Under the pieces are notes generated by a model, which worked only from the letters and a program-made list of their open reading frames with translations, was not told where the DNA came from and ran no database searches. DNA of 24,934 bases. Origin: Zygnema circumcarinatum (taxonomy: Eukaryota; Streptophyta; Zygnematophyceae; Zygnematales; Zygnemataceae). The DNA is taken from the NCBI GenBank assembly GCA_037447605.1, contig CM074812.1, positions 2,646,727 through 2,671,660 on the forward strand, written 5' to 3'. The position numbers and the translations under genes are program-made. Within the stretch, counting starts at the first letter, position 1, and each line of letters opens with the position of its first letter. This document shows positions 10,269 through 19,400 of the stretch, piece after piece.

Positions 10269-10318
10269 GTAAGTGAGCGGGGCCTGCTCGCTGCCCGGCC
10301 CGCACTATTGGGCGGGCC
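10269..10318 (+). other. Conserved splice-donor-like site and GC-rich hairpin
   Basis: GTAAGTGAG at 10269 matches the 5' splice consensus and is preserved in copy 2 at 14922. Just after it, GGCCCGC (10297-10303) and GCGGGCC (10312-10318) form a 7-base stem with an 8-base loop. The stem is unchanged at 14950-14971 in copy 2, while the loop differs at three positions. Confidence 0.4.
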
Positions 10319-10334
10319 TGCCTGCCGTCCAGGC

Positions 10335-10580
10335 TTCTAGGGTTTTAGGGTGTAGGGGTTAGGGTCAGGGTTTCGGGTTTTAGGGCTTAGAGTTTTAGGA
10401 ATTTAGGGTTTTTAGGATTTTTAGGGTTTATAGCATTTTAGGATTTTAGGATTTTAGGGTTTTAGGGTTTTAGGGTTTTTAGGGTTTCAAGGTTTTCAGG
10501 GTTTATTTTAGGGTTTGAGAGTTTTAATATTTATAGGGTATTAGGATTTTTAGGGGTTTTAGGATTTTTAGGGTTCGAGG
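10335..10580. repeat. Degenerate TTTTAGGG telomere-like tract
   Basis: The G-rich strand is +. Units vary between TTTAGGG, TTTTAGGG, TTTTTAGGG and ATTTTAGG. This is an internal tract and not a chromosome end, since copied sequence continues on both sides. Confidence 0.8.
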
Positions 10581-10841
10581 CGGGCTCTCCGCCGTCACGC
10601 GCCCGAACCGCTTTATTTTAAAAGTCTTCTGAAACTTTCACCATCACCGCTTAGAATTCCCAATAATTGATCACGCAATCCTGCAGACCACCTGCTTAGA
10701 AAAAGGTAAACTTCTATGAGATAAAAAACTGGAAAAGCCTTCCGCCCTTCAGCCTTGTTGGCCTCTATCGCCCCAAACCCGAAAACCTCTCCAAATCCGA
10801 AACCCTAAACCTTGAAGACCTCTCGATAAACTTGTCCCATC

Positions 10842-10907
10842 TCAAGCAGGTCCAAAAGAAGTTCGAGAAAATCTGACCGCACATAAAAGATTGTAGTAAG
10901 TGTCACT
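10842..10907 (-). pseudogene. Orphan copy of the last CDPK exon
   Basis: On the - strand, TTTGTAG is followed by a 22-codon frame ending in TGA that matches CDPK exon 11 (16430-16495) at 61 of 66 bases. All five differences change the amino acid: R to S, G to D, F to L, K to R and P to S. No other kinase exon accompanies it; the next sequence is the 11-mer gene fragment at about 10978. It is a passenger of the tandem duplication and is unlikely to be expressed as a kinase. Confidence 0.8.
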
Positions 10908-11099
10908 CTACAAAGGATCATAAAATAAAGGACACATCACAGAGAGCAAGCTTTGAAAATCACAACCATAACAGGAGGGGCGCGCGCACGATCTTGAAGC
11001 GGAAAAACGACAGGGCCGTTGTCGTGCCCGGCCCAAAGCTGCCGCCCGGCGAGTACCTCCTGCAGGAGGTGGAAGGTGGACTGTAGGGCTCAGGGTTTT

Positions 11100-12040
11100 A
11101 GGGTTCAGGGTCTGAGGGGGTTTAGGCTTAGGGCTTTGGATTTGGGACCTGAAGGGTTAAGGGTTCAGGGAAGGATCCGAAATCTGAGAGGTGTAGGGTT
11201 TAGGGTTTAGGGTCAGAGGGGGTGAGGGCTCAGGGTCTGGGGTCTGAGGGGTTTAGGGTTAAGGGTTCGGGATCTGCGGCTGCCGCCCGGCAAGTACCAC
11301 CTGGCGGAGGTGGAAGGTGGTCGGGGTTCGGGATCCGAGGTCTGAGAGGTTTCGGGTTTAAGTTTAGGGTTTCGGGTTTAGGGTTTAAAGTTTAGAGTCA
11401 GGGTTCAGGGGCCAGGGTCTGGGATCCGAGGGGTTAAGGGTTAAGGGTTCAGGATCCGAGGGGTTCAGGGTTTTGGGGTTCAGGATCCGAGGGGGTGAGA
11501 GGTGAAGGGTTCAGGATCCGGGAGGGTGAGGGTTTTAGGGTTAAGGATCCGAGGGGGTTAGGGGTTTAGGGCTCAGGATCTGAGTGGTTCAGGGTTTTAG
11601 GGTTTCGGGGCTCAGGGTCTGGGATCCGAGGGGTTAAGGGTTAAGGGTTTAGGATCCGAGATCTGAGAGGTTTAGGGTTTAGGGTAAAGGATTCAGGATC
11701 AGGGATCTGAGGGGTTTACAGTAAAGAGTTCAGGATCCGAGATCTGAGGTTTAGGGTTTGGATCAGGGTTCAGGGTCCGGGATCCGAGAGGTTTAGGGTT
11801 AAGGGTCAGAGAGGCTTCGGGATCTGAGAGGTCTAGGGCGTACGGTCAAAATTTTAGGGTTGAGGGTTCAGGATCCGACATCTGAGAGTTCAAGGGTTCA
11901 GGGCTTAGAGTTTTACGGTTCAGCGTCCGGAAGTTTTCGGTGGGGGTTTAGGGTTTAGGATTGAGGGTTCAGGATTCGATATCTGAGTCTTTGTTCAGCT
12001 TGAGGGTTTAGGGTTTAGGGTTTGGGATTTGGGTTTTGAT
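11100..12040. repeat. Degenerate TTTAGGG-type satellite (copy 2)
   Basis: GTTTAGGGTT, GGTTCAGGATCCGAG and GATCTGAGAGGT elements recur at about 45-70 base spacing. It is almost twice as long as the matching array in copy 1, consistent with unequal expansion. Confidence 0.7.
11276..11318 (+). repeat. Third, nested copy of the 3' end of exon 1 with its donor
   Basis: CTGCCGCCCGGCAAGTACC and GGAGGTGGAAGGTGG repeat the end of exon 1 (as at 5708-5745 and 11039-11077) about 240 bases further into the copy 2 intron. It would encode LPPGKYHLAEVE before a GT. The exon end and part of the satellite were apparently duplicated together. Confidence 0.7.
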
Positions 12041-12409
12041 CCGCTAGACTTGACTTCGCTTAATTAGTCGTGGCTTGAACTGGCTAGTGTTGACTTGGCT
12101 TGGTGGCTAATCCTGACTTGCTTTGGCTTGGTTTACATGTATGTTTGAAGTGAATTGGATCAGCGATGCCGTGATTGGTTGGATCTGATATGTCGATGTG
12201 AAACGAACAGGAGGATGCGGGTTGGATGTATGATGTACATGCTGCAATGTGATGCTATGTGGTGATGCTATGTGATGTATGGTGCCCAAAAGTGATGTCA
12301 GAGGATGTATGAGGTTTCGAGAATATGTTGGATGGCGAGAGTTTTCTGTGGCTAAATGTCAGAGCCTACATGGCAGGATATGTCCAGCCACCTTCACTGA
12401 CTTCACCTT

Positions 12410-12635
12410 CAGTTTCTACCCCTATCCCTCTCCCTTTCACTCTCCCTCTCTCCCTTGCTCCCCTCTTGCTCGCGTTTTACCTCCTGCCTCTGCCCCCTCC
12501 CCCGCTTCCTTCCTCCCATTTCCTCCTTCTTTCCCCACCCACTCCCTCCCCCTCCCTCCCTCCCTCCCTCCCTCCTCCCTCCCTCTTTTCTTTTCTTTCT
12601 TTCTTTCTTTTCTTTCTTTCTTTCTTTCTTTCTTT

Positions 12636-12667
<32 letters not shown>

Positions 12668-12679
12668 TTCTTTCTTTCT

Positions 12680-12716
<37 letters not shown>

Positions 12717-12733
12717 TTTCTTTCTTTCTTTCT

Positions 12734-12773
<40 letters not shown>

Positions 12774-13019
12774 TTCTTTCCTTCCTTCTTTCCCTTCCTC
12801 CCTCCCTCCTCCTCCCTCTCCCTCCCTCCCTCTCCCTCCCCTCCCTTCCCCTCCCTCCCTCCCCCCCCCTCCCTTTCCCCCCCTCCTCCCTCCCCCCCCG
12901 TCTCCCCCCCTCCCTCCCCTTCTCCTCCCTCCCTCCCCGTCTCCTCCCCTCCCTCCCCCCCCCTCCTCCCTCCCCCCCGCCGCTCCCTCGCTTCCCCCCT
13001 GCCCCCCCCCCCCCCTCAG
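12410..13019 (+). repeat. Pyrimidine tract before exon 2 (copy 2), with (CTTT)n core
   Basis: About 600 bases are nearly all C and T on the + strand, with CTTT repeats at about 12587-12790 flanked by CCCTCC-type sequence, ending in CCCCTCAG at 13012-13019. Copy 1 has CCCT units in place of the CTTT core. The pyrimidine character has been kept although the repeat units differ. Confidence 0.85.
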
Positions 13020-13226
13020 CCCCCTGGAAAGTCGCGTACAAGAACATCCGCGACATGGACTTCGCTGCCGCCCGCGAGCACTTTCAAGAGAAGACCCTCC
13101 CCTTCGTGAACAGCGCCGGCCAGGGCGCCAAATCTGTCGGCGAGGCCCTCCAAAAGGCGCACGCGCACGCGGGGACGGGTCTGGCGGAGGCGGGGACGCG
13201 CCTGCAAATGGCGAGAGGACACCTGG

Positions 13227-13236
13227 NNNNNNNNNN
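13227..13236. other. Assembly gap (10 N)
   Basis: Ten N bases interrupt exon 2 of copy 2 right after the codons for MARGHL. The missing sequence probably includes the 11-mer repeats seen in copy 1 at about 7422-7583. The real gap length is unknown. Confidence 0.95.
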
Positions 13237-13600
13237 GAGGGGAGGGGGAGGGAGGGAGGAGGTGGCGGAGGAGGGGACGAAGGGGGAGGATGAGGTGGGG
13301 GAGGTGGGGAGGGGAGAGGGGGGAGGGGAGGGGGAGGGAGGGAGGGAGGGGGTGGGGGAGAGGGAGGGGACGAAGGGGGAGGTTGGGTTGGGGGAGGAGG
13401 TGGGGAGGGGAGAGGAGGAAGTTGAGGGGGATGGAGGGAAGAGGTGGGAGAGAGAGAGGGGAACTCGGGGGAGGGTGAGGGGCGGGAGGGAGGGGAGGCG
13501 GGGAAGGGTGGTAGTTCCTCAGTACGGCTGCCACTCTATGCAGACGCAGGTGGAAAGTTGGGGAAGGGAGGGAATGGAGGGGGGGAAGAGAGTGGGAGCG
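13237..13600 (+). repeat. Purine tract after exon 2 (copy 2)
   Basis: GGGAGGGGGAGG-type sequence is interrupted near 13515-13550 by CTCAGTACGGC and GCAGACGCAG, which match the end of exon 2 in copy 1. Those pieces suggest the purine repeats have invaded or been gene-converted around the exon end. Confidence 0.7.
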
Positions 13601-13909
13601 AGTCAATCCTTCCAGCCCTGAACCCTTATCTCTTAAATCCTTAACCTGCAACCTTAATTCCTAAACACTCACGACCTACAAACGACCATCAGACCTGAAA
13701 CCTTAAACCCTAATCCCTACACCCTAAACTCTCGAGGGCCCTTTTCCATGTGTCAGTTGCGCAATCTCACAACGGCGGCCACGGCCCACACGACGGCGAA
13801 CTCCACCACGTGGTACTCAAAGCTGTGGCTCGGCCTCGTGCGGTGTGCGCCTGCCCCCATCTCCTTCATTACGGGCATTCCCACGGAGGAGCTTCTGCGT
13901 GACTGCTGA

Positions 13910-14660
13910 CGGATTCAGTTGGTTGTGATGTTATCCTGCGGGATTCTATTCAGGCAGGCGGTGTTTCCATGCGACGGCGAAGTCAGTTAGACGAAAAATT
14001 GTGATTATGGGACGTGTTGTTTTGGTGTGCGAAAATGATTAAGAACAATTATTATTTTCCTCTATTCCTTTGTGTTCTTTTCCTTTTCTTGGTTTCTTCT
14101 TTTATTGGCTTCCATGTGTTTGGCGCCCTCTCTAGTTTACTGTTGGATTTTAGGGTTTCCAGGGTTTTTAGGGTCTGTGCAAACGCTTTTGCAGTTCTAT
14201 GACTGTTTGCTGACTCTGTGATGATTGGCGGTCCGTTATCTGCAACTGGGCACCGTTGAAGAAGGTTTCCCTTCTGATGTGTCTTTAGAGGTGGGTTTAT
14301 TTTCAGTGTGGGAGGGCATTTGATGTGTAGTTCGCACATTTGCATATCCGAGTTTCTGAAGTTGCAAACTTGGCGCTGCATGGAACTGCATGCATATGTA
14401 ACCGCATTGTAAATAAATAAATAAATTAAGACTCCCGCCTTCCTTCCCCGAAACTCGAAATTCGAATCCCTCGTGTTCAGACGTGCGCGTGCGGCCCAAA
14501 ACTTAAACTTCTGCTTTCATCCAATCACCTTACGCCACGTCACCCACAACTCGACCTTTTACCCAGTCATATTACACCACGTCTGAGCGCTAAGAGAACC
14601 AATCGAACCAATTAGACATAGGACCCTAATTCGTAAACCGACGACCACTTCCCAACTTCT
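13910..14660. other. Copy 2 equivalent of 9012-9800; no gene recognised
   Basis: It follows copy 1 with point changes and small indels, including the CCAAT elements at about 14516-14630 and a short AAATAAATAAATAAATTAAG insert near 14409. I see no convincing open frame shared with copy 1. Confidence 0.5.
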
Positions 14661-14664
14661 GCAC

Positions 14665-14840
14665 ACCTCCAAATTCGCCCACAAATCTACCCCCGAATCC
14701 ACCCCGAAATCCGCTTCCAAATCCTCCAAATCCGCCTCCAAATCCGTCCCAAAATCCGCCCCAAAATCCGCCCCCCAAATCCTCCTCCAAATTCACCCCA
14801 AAACCCGCCCCAAAATCCGCCCCCAATTCCGCCTCCACGG
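14665..14840. repeat. CCAAATCCGCC-type minisatellite (copy 2)
   Basis: This is the shorter counterpart of 9835-10185, with the same units and about half the length. It is followed by the same GGCCCTT, TCTCGGCGGCTTAG and GAAACCACGAAATTTCTCCG sequence in both copies. Confidence 0.8.
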
Positions 14841-14949
14841 CCCTTCCAAGACTACGCGCCCTCTCGGCGGCTTAGAAACGAAACCACGAAATTTCTCCGC
14901 GGGCCGCCCCTCGCCCCGTCCGTAAGTGAGCGGAGCCTGCTCGCTGCCC

Positions 14950-14971
14950 GGCCCGCACAATTGAGCGGGCC
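14950..14971 (+). repeat. GC-rich hairpin (copy 2)
   Basis: The stem GGCCCGC/GCGGGCC is identical to copy 1 (10297-10318). The loop is ACAATTGA instead of ACTATTGG. It lies 23 bases after the conserved GTAAGT. Confidence 0.6.
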
Positions 14972-14989
14972 TGCCTGCCGTCCAGGCTT

Positions 14990-15245
14990 TTAGTGTTTTA
15001 GGGTTTAGGGGTTACGGGTTAGGGTTTAGGGGTTAGGTGTTAGGTTTTAGGGTTTAGGGTTTAGGGTATTGAGGTTCAGGGTTCACGGTTTATGGTTTTA
15101 TGGTTTTAGGATTTTAAGGTTTAGGGTTTAGGGTTTAGGGTTTAGGGTTTAGGGTTTTAGGGTTTAGGGTTTAGGGTTTAGGGTTTAGGGTTTTAGGGTT
15201 TTAGAGTTTTTTGGATTTATAGGGTAGTAGGTCTTTTGGGGTTTT
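14990..15245. repeat. TTTAGGG telomere-like array, G-rich strand +
   Basis: It contains the purest TTTAGGG run of the window (about 15117-15193), with degenerate units on either side. This matches plant-type telomere repeats. It corresponds to 10335-10580 in copy 1 but is less degenerate, so it may have been refreshed or expanded. Confidence 0.9.
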
Positions 15246-15464
15246 AGGCGGGCTCTCCGCCGTCACGTGCCCGCCCGAACCGCTTTATTTTAAAAGCCTT
15301 CTGAAGCTTTGACCATCACCGCTAGGAATTCCCAATTATCGATTACGCAATCCTGCAGATCACCCGCTCAGAAACAAAGTAAAATTTTATGAGATAAAAA
15401 ACTGGAAAGCCCTTCCGCCCTTCAGCCATGTTGAGCTCCATCGCGGACAATTGAGACACTGAAA

Positions 15465-15625
15465 CCCTGAACCCTAAACCCTAAACCCTTGCCCTAAACC
15501 CCAAACCCTAAACCCTAAACCCTAAACCCTAAACCCTAAACCCTGAACAATTAACCCTAAACACTAAACTCTTAACCCTAAAATCCAAACCCTAAACTCC
15601 AAACCCTAGACCCCTCCAAATCAAT
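15465..15625. repeat. CCCTAAA telomere-like array, C-rich strand +
   Basis: It has a run of perfect CCCTAAA units at about 15505-15540 with variants around it. It faces the array at 14990-15245 head-to-head, separated by about 220 bases that belong to the duplication block. Confidence 0.9.
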
Positions 15626-15635
15626 TCAGACGAGG

Positions 15636-16036
15636 AAAATGCAAGTGACCGCCCTCACACAAGTTATCTCCAATAGCGAGTTCGGGCAAGGGCTTAGTGT
15701 TCAGCTTTTGCTTCCACACTACTACTGCGCAGGAGGTGATCCTCGGAAAAAGAGATACTATACTATGTATATACCATACTTGGCTGTCAAGAATCCTGGG
15801 TATTTTTCAGGGGGAGACTGTATGTACAGTTGCATACCATAAATTTTTCTATTAAGCCGTTCCAATTTTCTATATCAGTGACGATTTCTTGGGGAACAAC
15901 TCCAATTAACGACCTAGATCTCTTAGGTTGGTTATCACCACACTATTTCCTTTTTCCAGTTCAAGTAAGGCATGAAGCTAAAAAAGCGGGGATCGTAGTT
16001 CCTTCAATGGAGCCCACCCTATGGATATAAATCCCG
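15636..16036. other. A/T-rich segment of unknown origin
   Basis: About 400 bases have a composition unlike the surroundings, with no low-complexity repeats. The segment lies between two CCCTAAA arrays in the part of copy 2 that copy 1 lacks. Two partial + frames exist, one from ATG at 15639 containing CAGGDPRKKRYYTMYIPYL and one at about 15830-16030 containing VTISWGTTPINDLDLLGWL. They are in different frames with a stop between, so it may be a decayed coding or organellar fragment. I could not identify it. Confidence 0.4.
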
Positions 16037-16059
16037 CGAGCAAGCTTTGAATATCACAA

Positions 16060-16375
16060 CCCTACACCTTAAACTCTAAACCCTAAATCCTAACCCTAAA
16101 CCCTAAACCCTGAACAAAAAACTCTAAACCCTAAACACTAAACCACAAGCCCTAAACACTAGACCCTAAACTCCTAACTCTAAACAGTAAACCCTAAACC
16201 TAAACTCTAAACACTAAATCCTAGACCCTAAACCCTAAACCTTGAACACTAAACCCTAAACACTAAACCCTAAATACTAAACCCTGAACACCAAACCCTA
16301 AACACTAAACCCTGAACACTAAACACTAAAATCCAAACCCTAAAATCCAAACCCTAAACTCCAAACCCTAAAACC
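16060..16375. repeat. Degenerate CCCTAAAC array
   Basis: ACCCTAAACACTAAA-type units dominate, drifting between CCCTAAA, CACTAAA and CTCTAAA. It ends at the CTCCAAATCCGAAACCCTA junction that copy 1 shows at about 10787-10806. Confidence 0.85.
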
Positions 16376-16429
16376 TCTCCAAATCCGAAACCCTACACCT
16401 TCAAGACCTCTCGATAAGCTTGTCCCATC

Positions 16430-16495
16430 TCAAGCAGGTCCAAAAGGAGTTCGAGAAAATTTGACCGCACATAAAAAATTGTAGTAAGTGCCTCT
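16430..16495 (-). CDS. CDPK exon 11 (EF-hand 4 end and C-terminus)
   Basis: After TTTATAG it encodes RGTYYNFLCAVKF and a short tail ending FGPA then TGA at 16432-16430. The Phe after loop position 12 is kept, but position 12 is Asn instead of Glu, so EF-hand 4 is weakened. A duplicate of this exon is at 10842-10907. Confidence 0.75.
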   Translation of the reverse strand, partial: RGTYYNFLCAVKFSRTPFGPA

Positions 16496-19400
16496 CTATA
16501 AAGGATCATAGGGAGGAGGAGAGGTAGGAGGATAGGTATGAGGAGAGGGAGGAGGAGAGGGAGGAGGAGAGGTAGGAGGAAAGGGAGGAGGAGAGGGAGG
16601 AGGAGAGGTAGGAGGACAGGGAGGAGGAGAGGTAGGAGGAGAGAAAGGAGGAGAGGGAGGAGGAGAGGTAGGAGGAAAGGGAGGAGGAGAGGGAGGAGGA
16701 GAGGGAGGAGGAGAGGTAGGTGGAGAGGGAAGAGGAGAGGGAGGAGAGGGAGATGAGGGAAAGGAGGTCTCTACAAAGGATTGTAACATAAAGGAAAACC
16801 ATAAAAACTGTCTACCAAGTGCCAGTACTCACCCCATCAGCGTCTGCCGTTCTGAGTATTTGCTCAACTTCGCAGGGCTCCAACACATACTCATCCTCCA
16901 ATGCTTCTCGCAATTCTTGCAAAGTGACGTACCTTCACAAAGTCAACAGAGAGATCTCATAAGTTGAGTAAACCTTCACACAAAAACATGGACATGCATA
17001 TTCCACGTCTTTTCATTCCTTTACTCTACCAAAAGCGTACAGAAGAGACTCTTAAGGAGAATTTCATAGGCCAACACCATACCCATTTCTCTTCCGTAGA
17101 GCCAATACCTAAGGTCAAGATCAAGATCAAGTTCAAGATCAAGATCAAGTTCAAGATCGAGATCAAGGTCAAGATCAAGATCAAGTTCAAGATCAAGATC
17201 AAGTTCAAGGTCAAGATCAAGGTCAAGATCAAGATCAAGTTCAAGATCGAGATCAAGGTCAAGGTCAAGATCAAGATCAAGTTCAAGATCAAGATCAAGG
17301 TCAAGATCAAGATCAAGTTCAAGATCAAGATCAAGGTCAAGATCAAGATCAAGTTCAAGGTCAAGATCAAGATCAAGTTCAAGATCAAGATCAAGTTCAA
17401 GATCAAGATCAAGTTCAAGATCAAGATCAAGGTCAAGGTCAAGATCAAGATCAAGATCAAGGTCGGGTGTCTGATCAAGATCGAGATCGCTCAAGATCAA
17501 GATTGCTCAAGGTCAAGATCAAGGCCGCGATCAAGACTGCCCAAGATCGAGATCAAGGTCAAGGTCAAGATCAAGACTGCTCCAAGATCAAGACTGCCCA
17601 AGATCGAGATCAAGGTCAAGGCCAAGATCAAGATCGCTCCAAGGTCAAGATCAAGGTCAAGATCAAGATCAAGTTCAAGGTCAAGATCAAGATCAAGTTC
17701 AAGATCAAGATCAAGTTCAAGATCAAGATCAAGTTCAAGATCAAGATCAAGGTCAAGGTCAAGATCAAGATCAAGATCAAGGTCAAGTTCAAGATCAAGA
17801 TCGAGATCAAGTTCAAGATCAAGATCAAGTTCAAGATCAAGATCAAGTTCAAGATTACTTAGGTTCAGGAGGCTATCCATGCTCCACATGTAAATGAAGG
17901 AATGCAAAAGCTGCGCATCTTCTTCACATTCTGCATAGAGCGAGCGAGCTGTACCCTTTGCCCTTTTCCTTTGTATGGAAAGCTCGCTTCATATCTTCCG
18001 GATTGTACGTTCGTTCGACGCTCGACATGCCCGCCATGAACTCGTTGTAATTGATGAAACCATCATTATCCAGATCCATCTGTAGCGGGAGACAACAAGA
18101 AACAGAAACTAATATGTTGCAGCTTATATGATGTTATCTTCTTCTTTTCACACATATTCAAATGCTCTGCATCCAAGCAGAGGCACTGGTAATATCAAAA
18201 AATGTTCCGATTAAGGCTTGACAGATCTTTCTGTGATGTTTATAAGTGTGGGAGAGATGCTCATTTGGCGGCACTGCTATCAGGTCCAATCTTTTTCCTC
18301 CAGAGTCAAAAGTCAATGCGGAATAAGATGAAGCAAAAATGTTGCGCTTACCACTGCCACGAGCGTATCGATTTCAGTTTCCGCTATGATCTTCCCCATT
18401 TGCTCAAAGCCCTCCTTGAACTCGTGGTAGGTTAGGCTTCCATCTTTGTTTTTATCTAAAGCCTCAAAGATGCCTTGAAGCTTTCTTATCTCACTTTTCG
18501 GAAGCCGTTTTGCTGCCATCTGTAACCTCAAGCATGCACAAGGGTAGCCTTTAGACCCCACAACTATTCCTATCTTACAATAGGGAAGACAATGCAAAAG
18601 GATGAAACTCCTGTTAGAATTCAGACATCCAACAACATCCTCCAACACATTAAAGTGAGTTGATTACTCATTCTTGCATGCTTAAAAGCTCAGTTTAAAA
18701 TCACTGTTCTTACTAGAGAAAGATCTCTTCACATGAGCAAAAAAAACGATTCTGTGCATGCATTAGAACAAAATGCATCCTTTTCAGAATAATAACGGAC
18801 ACCTAAAAAGTAAAGGCCGCTCCACTGATCGGGTGATTCTATGCCAAATGCTAGATTCAATTTGCTTGATGCAATTTTTTTCTTATTTTTTACACCTGCT
18901 ATGCAAAGTCGCACTGCATGAAACTAAAGCTCCACTATGCCGAAGTTGCAAAACATAATATCGCATAAAAAATTGCACCTAAAGCCTGTTTTTTGTAAAA
19001 GATGGGCCACTAGAGGTCATAGGAATGGAGCGTGTATGGGGATGGTAAGTAAGTGGTCAAAGCCAAATCGTGGTCTGCCTTTCCCAGAAAATGAGGCTTC
19101 CAAAACAAATGCAGTCTTTCTAAAACCCTAAAAACCCTAAAAACCCTAAAAACCCTAAAAACCCTAAAAACCCTAAAAACCCTAAAAACCCTAAATACCC
19201 TAAAAACCCTAAAAGCCTAAATACCCTAAAACCCCTGGACACCCTGAAAACCTTAAAACCCTAAAAGTCCTAATAAAATCTAGACAAAAGGTTCCTGCAA
19301 ATGCCTGTTTTCTAAGGAGCTGGAAGAAAGAAGGGAGCGTGGCACCTGGCCGGCCCCTCGCTTCATTTTGTTCATCGACAAAATCCCTTTGAGCCGTCGG

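Larger units (their letters stand above)
10978..13909 (+). pseudogene. 11-mer repeat protein gene, copy 2 (5'-truncated)
   Basis: The remnant of exon 1 (about 10984-11075) keeps only the region encoding the PGPKLPPGEYLLQEVE end and a GT donor; start codon and promoter are missing. Exon 2 begins at 13020 after CCCCTCAG in phase 1 and is intact to the assembly gap at 13227. It encodes APWKVAYKNIRDMDF, an acidic/basic helix, GQGAKSVGEAL and further Ala/Gly 11-mers. Its phase fits exon 1 of copy 1 exactly. A degraded end of exon 2 may survive near 13515-13547. Exon 3 starts at 13757 in phase 0 but ends early with DC and TGA at 13907-13909, where a deletion joins it to downstream sequence. This copy shows what the broken half of exon 2 in copy 1 once encoded. 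Confidence 0.6.
10978..16510. repeat. Tandem duplication block, copy 2
   Basis: It has the same order of elements as copy 1. Differences are a longer TTTAGGG-type satellite (11100-12040), a CTTT-rich pyrimidine tract, an assembly gap, loss of the end of exon 3 and the GA microsatellite, a shorter minisatellite, and an extra segment at about 15448-16375 with telomere-like arrays and an A/T-rich piece. It runs into the authentic end of the CDPK gene. Confidence 0.8.

Noticed and set aside
9556-10272. 238-residue Pro/Asn/Lys-rich frame on +
   Set aside because: It is built mostly from the CCAAATCCGCC minisatellite and is not preserved as an open frame in copy 2.
14990-16375. A true chromosome end or a CRISPR array
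   Set aside because: The arrays are internal, degenerate and flanked by genes. The repeats have no unique spacers, and the genome is eukaryotic.
16964-17907. Lys/Ile and Asp/Leu repeat frames on both strands
   Set aside because: They lie within CDPK intron 9 and come from the hexamer array; the flanking exons join in phase without them.
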